NCBI RefSeq assembly: GCF_900105165.1
Contig: NZ_LT629740.1
Location: forward strand, 3,534,001 to 3,598,000
Direction of reading: 5' to 3'
Length of the DNA stretch: 64,000 bases
From: Mucilaginibacter mallensis
Lineage (GTDB): Bacteria; Bacteroidota; Bacteroidia; Sphingobacteriales; Sphingobacteriaceae
The notes beneath the pieces were generated by a model. It was not told the origin of the DNA. It searched no databases and worked only from the letters and a program-made list of their open reading frames with translations. Made by a program: the position numbers and the translations under genes. Below are positions 61,588 to 64,000 of the stretch, piece by piece; positions within the stretch are counted from its first letter, which is position 1; each line of letters opens with the position of its first letter.

Positions 61588-61822
61588 CTACTTATCAATT
61601 TCTTAGAATAAAATTAAAAATAACATTTTTTTATCAATTAACGATGAGTTTACTTTAAAATTTTATACAAAAATGATAAAACTTAAAAAACATTTTAAGC
61701 AATTATTTATTTTAAAGAATGGCTGGTGCAAGTTTTAGTTCATTTAATTTTATTTAGTATTTATTTCACAGAATATTGTTCAAATTTGCCACCGCTTTAG
61801 CAATTAAAATTCTCTACTACAC

Positions 61823-62908
61823 ATGAATAAAAATTATTATGCCATAATCATGGCTGGGGGCATCGGGAGTCGTTTTTGGCCAATCAGCAGAACATCGCAT
61901 CCAAAGCAATTTATTGATATACTGGGCACCGGTAAAACTTTAATACAGAACACTTATGAGCGTTTTTTAAAAGTATGCCCTAAAGAAAACATTTATGTTG
62001 TCACCAACGAAAACTACACTCACCTTGTAAAAAGCCAGCTGCCTGATATGGCAGATAACCAAATATTAACTGAACCTGTAATGCGCAATACCGCGCCATG
62101 CATTGCTTATGGATGCTTTAAGATTGAAAGCCTTAATCCTGATGCTGCCATAGTTGTTGCGCCATCAGATCATTTAATTTTGGATGAACCGGCGTTTATA
62201 ACCAGTATTGAAAAATCGTTGCAGGCCGTGGCAGGGCATGATTACCTGATAACCCTGGGCATAAAACCATCACGACCGGATACAGGCTATGGATACATCC
62301 AATACACGGATCAAACTATTAAAAATGATTTTCATAAGGTAAAAACCTTTACAGAAAAGCCAAATCTTGAAATAGCCAAAACCTTTTTACAAAGCGGCGA
62401 TTTTTTATGGAACGCGGGCATATTTGTATGGTCGGCTAAGGCTATTGTTAAAGCCTTTAGCCAATATTTGCCTGATATGAATGAGATTTTTGTTGAAGCA
62501 CGCGCATTTTACAATGGAGAAAACGAGAAAAAGCATATCCATACCGCTTACCAGCAATGCACCAACATATCAATCGATTACGGCATAATGGAAAAAGCTG
62601 ATAACGTGTACGTGCTTCCATCAGAATTTGGCTGGAGCGACCTGGGCACCTGGGCTTCTATATATGATCTTGCCGATAAGGACTATGTAGGCAACGCTGT
62701 TATTCCAGCCGAAAAAGTAATCATGTATGATTCATCCAACTGCATGGTTAACGTACCCGGCGAAAAACTGGTGATATTACAGGGCTTGCACGACTATATC
62801 GTTGTAGAATCAAACAACTCCCTCCTCATTTGCCCCCGCGACCAGGAGCAAAATATTAAACAGGTTGTGGCTGATGTGAAACAGAAGTTTGGGACGAAGT
62901 ATATTTAG
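61823..62908 (+). CDS. manC: Mannose-1-phosphate guanylyltransferase
   Basis: A 361-residue GDP-mannose-forming enzyme. The nucleotide-binding signature IMAGGIGSRFWPISR, VTNENYTHLV, VVAPSDHLI and the active-site FTEKPNLEIAKTFL, then FLWNAGIFVW and SEFGWSDLGTWAS, are all present. It is the single-function type without the isomerase domain. Product feeds fucose and polysaccharide synthesis. About 235 AT-rich bases with no gene lie upstream; a bidirectional terminator follows. Confidence 0.94.
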   Translation: MNKNYYAIIMAGGIGSRFWPISRTSHPKQFIDILGTGKTLIQNTYERFLKVCPKENIYVVTNENYTHLVKSQLPDMADNQILTEPVMRNTAPCIAYGCFKIESLNPDAAIVVAPSDHLILDEPAFITSIEKSLQAVAGHDYLITLGIKPSRPDTGYGYIQYTDQTIKNDFHKVKTFTEKPNLEIAKTFLQSGDFLWNAGIFVWSAKAIVKAFSQYLPDMNEIFVEARAFYNGENEKKHIHTAYQQCTNISIDYGIMEKADNVYVLPSEFGWSDLGTWASIYDLADKDYVGNAVIPAEKVIMYDSSNCMVNVPGEKLVILQGLHDYIVVESNNSLLICPRDQEQNIKQVVADVKQKFGTKYI

Positions 62909-62974
62909 TTTTCAATCAAAAAACTGATTGAAAACTAAAATAGCGATGGGTTTGAAACCCATCGCTATTTTTAT
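62906..62974. terminator. Double hairpin terminator between manC and the next gene
   Basis: TAGTTTTCAATCA (62906-62918, starting with the manC stop) pairs with TGATTGAAAACTA (62925-62937). Straight after, AAAATAGCGATGGGTTT (62937-62953) pairs with AAACCCATCGCTATTTT (62955-62971), with the tip bases unpaired, ending in T residues. It serves the two convergent genes. Confidence 0.85.
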
Positions 62975-62977
62975 GTA

Positions 62978-63421
62978 TTATTTATGATGAGAGGTGTCTG
63001 GCGGTGGTGGACCAGGATCTATGGGTGCAGGATCTATTGACCCATAAAAGACACTCATTTTAGTATGAGGATCGTCACCATTGATTATAAATTTACCATT
63101 GTGAATCAGCAGTTTACCGTGAACATTGAGCCAATTGCCTGCTAAAGACCGTAGCCAATGAATATGCTTTGCACCCTGCACATTATGGATAACAATACTT
63201 ATTTCGGGGCTATTTTCTCTTACGCGTGGATCAGGAAAGGTTATAATACAGATTCTCGAAGCGGGGTCAAAATTCACCTTGCTGACCATCTCCAAAAAGT
63301 CAACTGTTTTTCCAATATATTTTGGAGCGTCATTAGCTGTAATTTCAGTTTGTGCATAGGCAACATTGAGGCTCATACATAGGCCCAACAAAATACCTGC
63401 CCGTTTAACTATTGTAATCAT
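62978..63421 (-). CDS. Secreted hypothetical protein with OB-fold-like pattern
   Basis: A 147-residue protein with a signal peptide (about 1-23, ending AYA/Q). The mature part starts TEITANDAPKYIGKTVDF, a pattern seen in periplasmic OB-fold proteins of Bacteroidota, and includes VHGKLLIHNGKFIINGDDP. The tail is Pro- and Asp-rich (IDPAPIDPGPPPPDTSHHK). No catalytic residues are apparent. Function unknown; the OB-fold idea is an inference from pattern only. Confidence 0.75.
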   Translation of the reverse strand: MITIVKRAGILLGLCMSLNVAYAQTEITANDAPKYIGKTVDFLEMVSKVNFDPASRICIITFPDPRVRENSPEISIVIHNVQGAKHIHWLRSLAGNWLNVHGKLLIHNGKFIINGDDPHTKMSVFYGSIDPAPIDPGPPPPDTSHHK

Positions 63422-63462
63422 AATAAAATCAGTAACACAAACATTAAAATAAGCGAAACTAT

Positions 63463-64000
63463 TTAATTAGCTTTTAACCCGCGCTGCCTTATCGCCTCGT
63501 ATAAAATCACGCCCGTTGATACCGATACGTTCAATGATTCAATTTCGCCAAACATAGGGATCTTTGCCAGGTGATCGGAAATTCTGATGATCTCATTGCG
63601 AATACCGTCTTCCTCCGACCCCATGATAATGGCTGTGGGCGAGGTATAATCTGGCGCATAAATATCTTCTTTGGTTTTTTCGGTACAGCATACCAGTTGC
63701 AGACCAGATTCCTGCAGAAATTTTACCGTTTGCATAAAGTTATCGTGCCTGCAAACCGGGATCTTATACAATGCCCCTGCCGAGGTTTTTATGGCATCGG
63801 GGTTGATCTGTGCCGAGCCTTTCGCAGGTATAACAATGGCGTGTACACCCGCGCATTCGGCGGTGCGGGCAATGGCGCCCATATTGCGTACATCGGTAAT
63901 AGCATCAAGCACTAAAATTAAGGGCACCTCCCCTTTCTCAAACACCTGCGGTATAATATCTTCAACCTTTTGATAAATAATTGGTGAAATAAAAGCGACC
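63463..64000 (-). CDS. rlmB: 23S rRNA (guanosine-2'-O)-methyltransferase RlmB-like, 5' end outside the window
   Basis: The minus-strand frame is open to the window edge, so the N-terminus is missing; 178 residues are visible. It is a SPOUT (TrmH/SpoU) methyltransferase: LILVLDAITDVRNMGAIARTAECAG is motif 1, IIMGSEEDGI motif 2 and IPMFGEIESLNVSVSTGVILYEA motif 3 of the trefoil knot. RlmB methylates G2251 of 23S rRNA; TrmH-type tRNA activity is the alternative. A GTG at 63945 is internal, not the start. Confidence 0.92.
   Translation of the reverse strand, partial: VAFISPIIYQKVEDIIPQVFEKGEVPLILVLDAITDVRNMGAIARTAECAGVHAIVIPAKGSAQINPDAIKTSAGALYKIPVCRHDNFMQTVKFLQESGLQLVCCTEKTKEDIYAPDYTSPTAIIMGSEEDGIRNEIIRISDHLAKIPMFGEIESLNVSVSTGVILYEAIRQRGLKAN

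Overview
The window looks like the chromosome of a Sphingobacteriaceae-type Bacteroidota (Mucilaginibacter/Pedobacter-like). The evidence is: promoters of the Bacteroidota form TTG-N19/20-TAnnTTTG (for example 2461-2490, 14193-14223, 37463-37493); weak or absent Shine-Dalgarno sequences; a hisG-D-C-B-H-A-F-IE operon with fused hisB and hisIE; families typical of the phylum (DUF4290 beside murA, FIST protein plus hybrid kinase, CarboxypepD_reg-like protein, PL-free GH29 fucosidase, AMP nucleosidase, TPR sensor proteins); and very many intergenic palindromic repeats. No rRNA, tRNA, CRISPR array, insertion sequence or prophage was seen. The genus is an inference.

Layout. 1-2431: the 3' part of a FIST-domain gene and a hybrid histidine kinase. 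2461-10782: a complete histidine operon preceded by a promoter and a 20-codon leader peptide with seven His codons; a GNAT acetyltransferase gene sits inside it. 10928-20243: WD40 protein, NlpC/P60 hydrolase, ferredoxin and LuxC-type reductase, FtsE-like ATPase, grpE-dnaJ, a NatA/NatB-like ABC exporter. 20342-29020: Ppx/GppA, M1 peptidase, a TPR sensor without an ATPase domain, RluA, UvrD/PcrA. 29176-33763: XRE regulator, a second TPR sensor stub, then a tandem cluster of six small secreted proteins. 33814-52136: M20 dipeptidase, dipeptide epimerase, DUF4290-murA, GT39, GH29, cystathionine beta-synthase, AMP nucleosidase, esterase, gltA, MacB-like permease, queA, ispD. 52176-64000: small membrane protein, DUF2795, PduO-type transferase, GH19, gpmA, acetate transporter, OmpA, OsmC, DUF3052, recQ, manC and the 3' part of rlmB.

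The most unusual part is 31914-33763. Five short open reading frames (47-56 residues) each have a lysine-started hydrophobic leader and end in the same C-terminal hexapeptide [D/N/E]-L-A-[S/T/N]-[A/G]-D, mostly straight after one or two lysines. Between the fourth and the last lies a 291-residue secreted protein made of 17 tandem copies of a 15-residue unit carrying the related sequence KKDLGSGD. The DNA of the 17 units varies at synonymous sites while the peptide is nearly fixed. A TPR-transmembrane-DHp protein is transcribed divergently from this cluster. I know of no described system of this form; a secreted-peptide signal or a surface polymer are both possible.

A second theme is that almost every gap between co-directional genes, and several between convergent genes, holds an inverted-repeat element. 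At least three families recur within the window (paired CCCCCTAAAGGGGG arms; GCGTCATTGCGAGG arms; repeated-word palindromes). Several arms coincide with stop codons, and two have become the N-terminal codons of essential-pathway enzymes (hisH, ispD).
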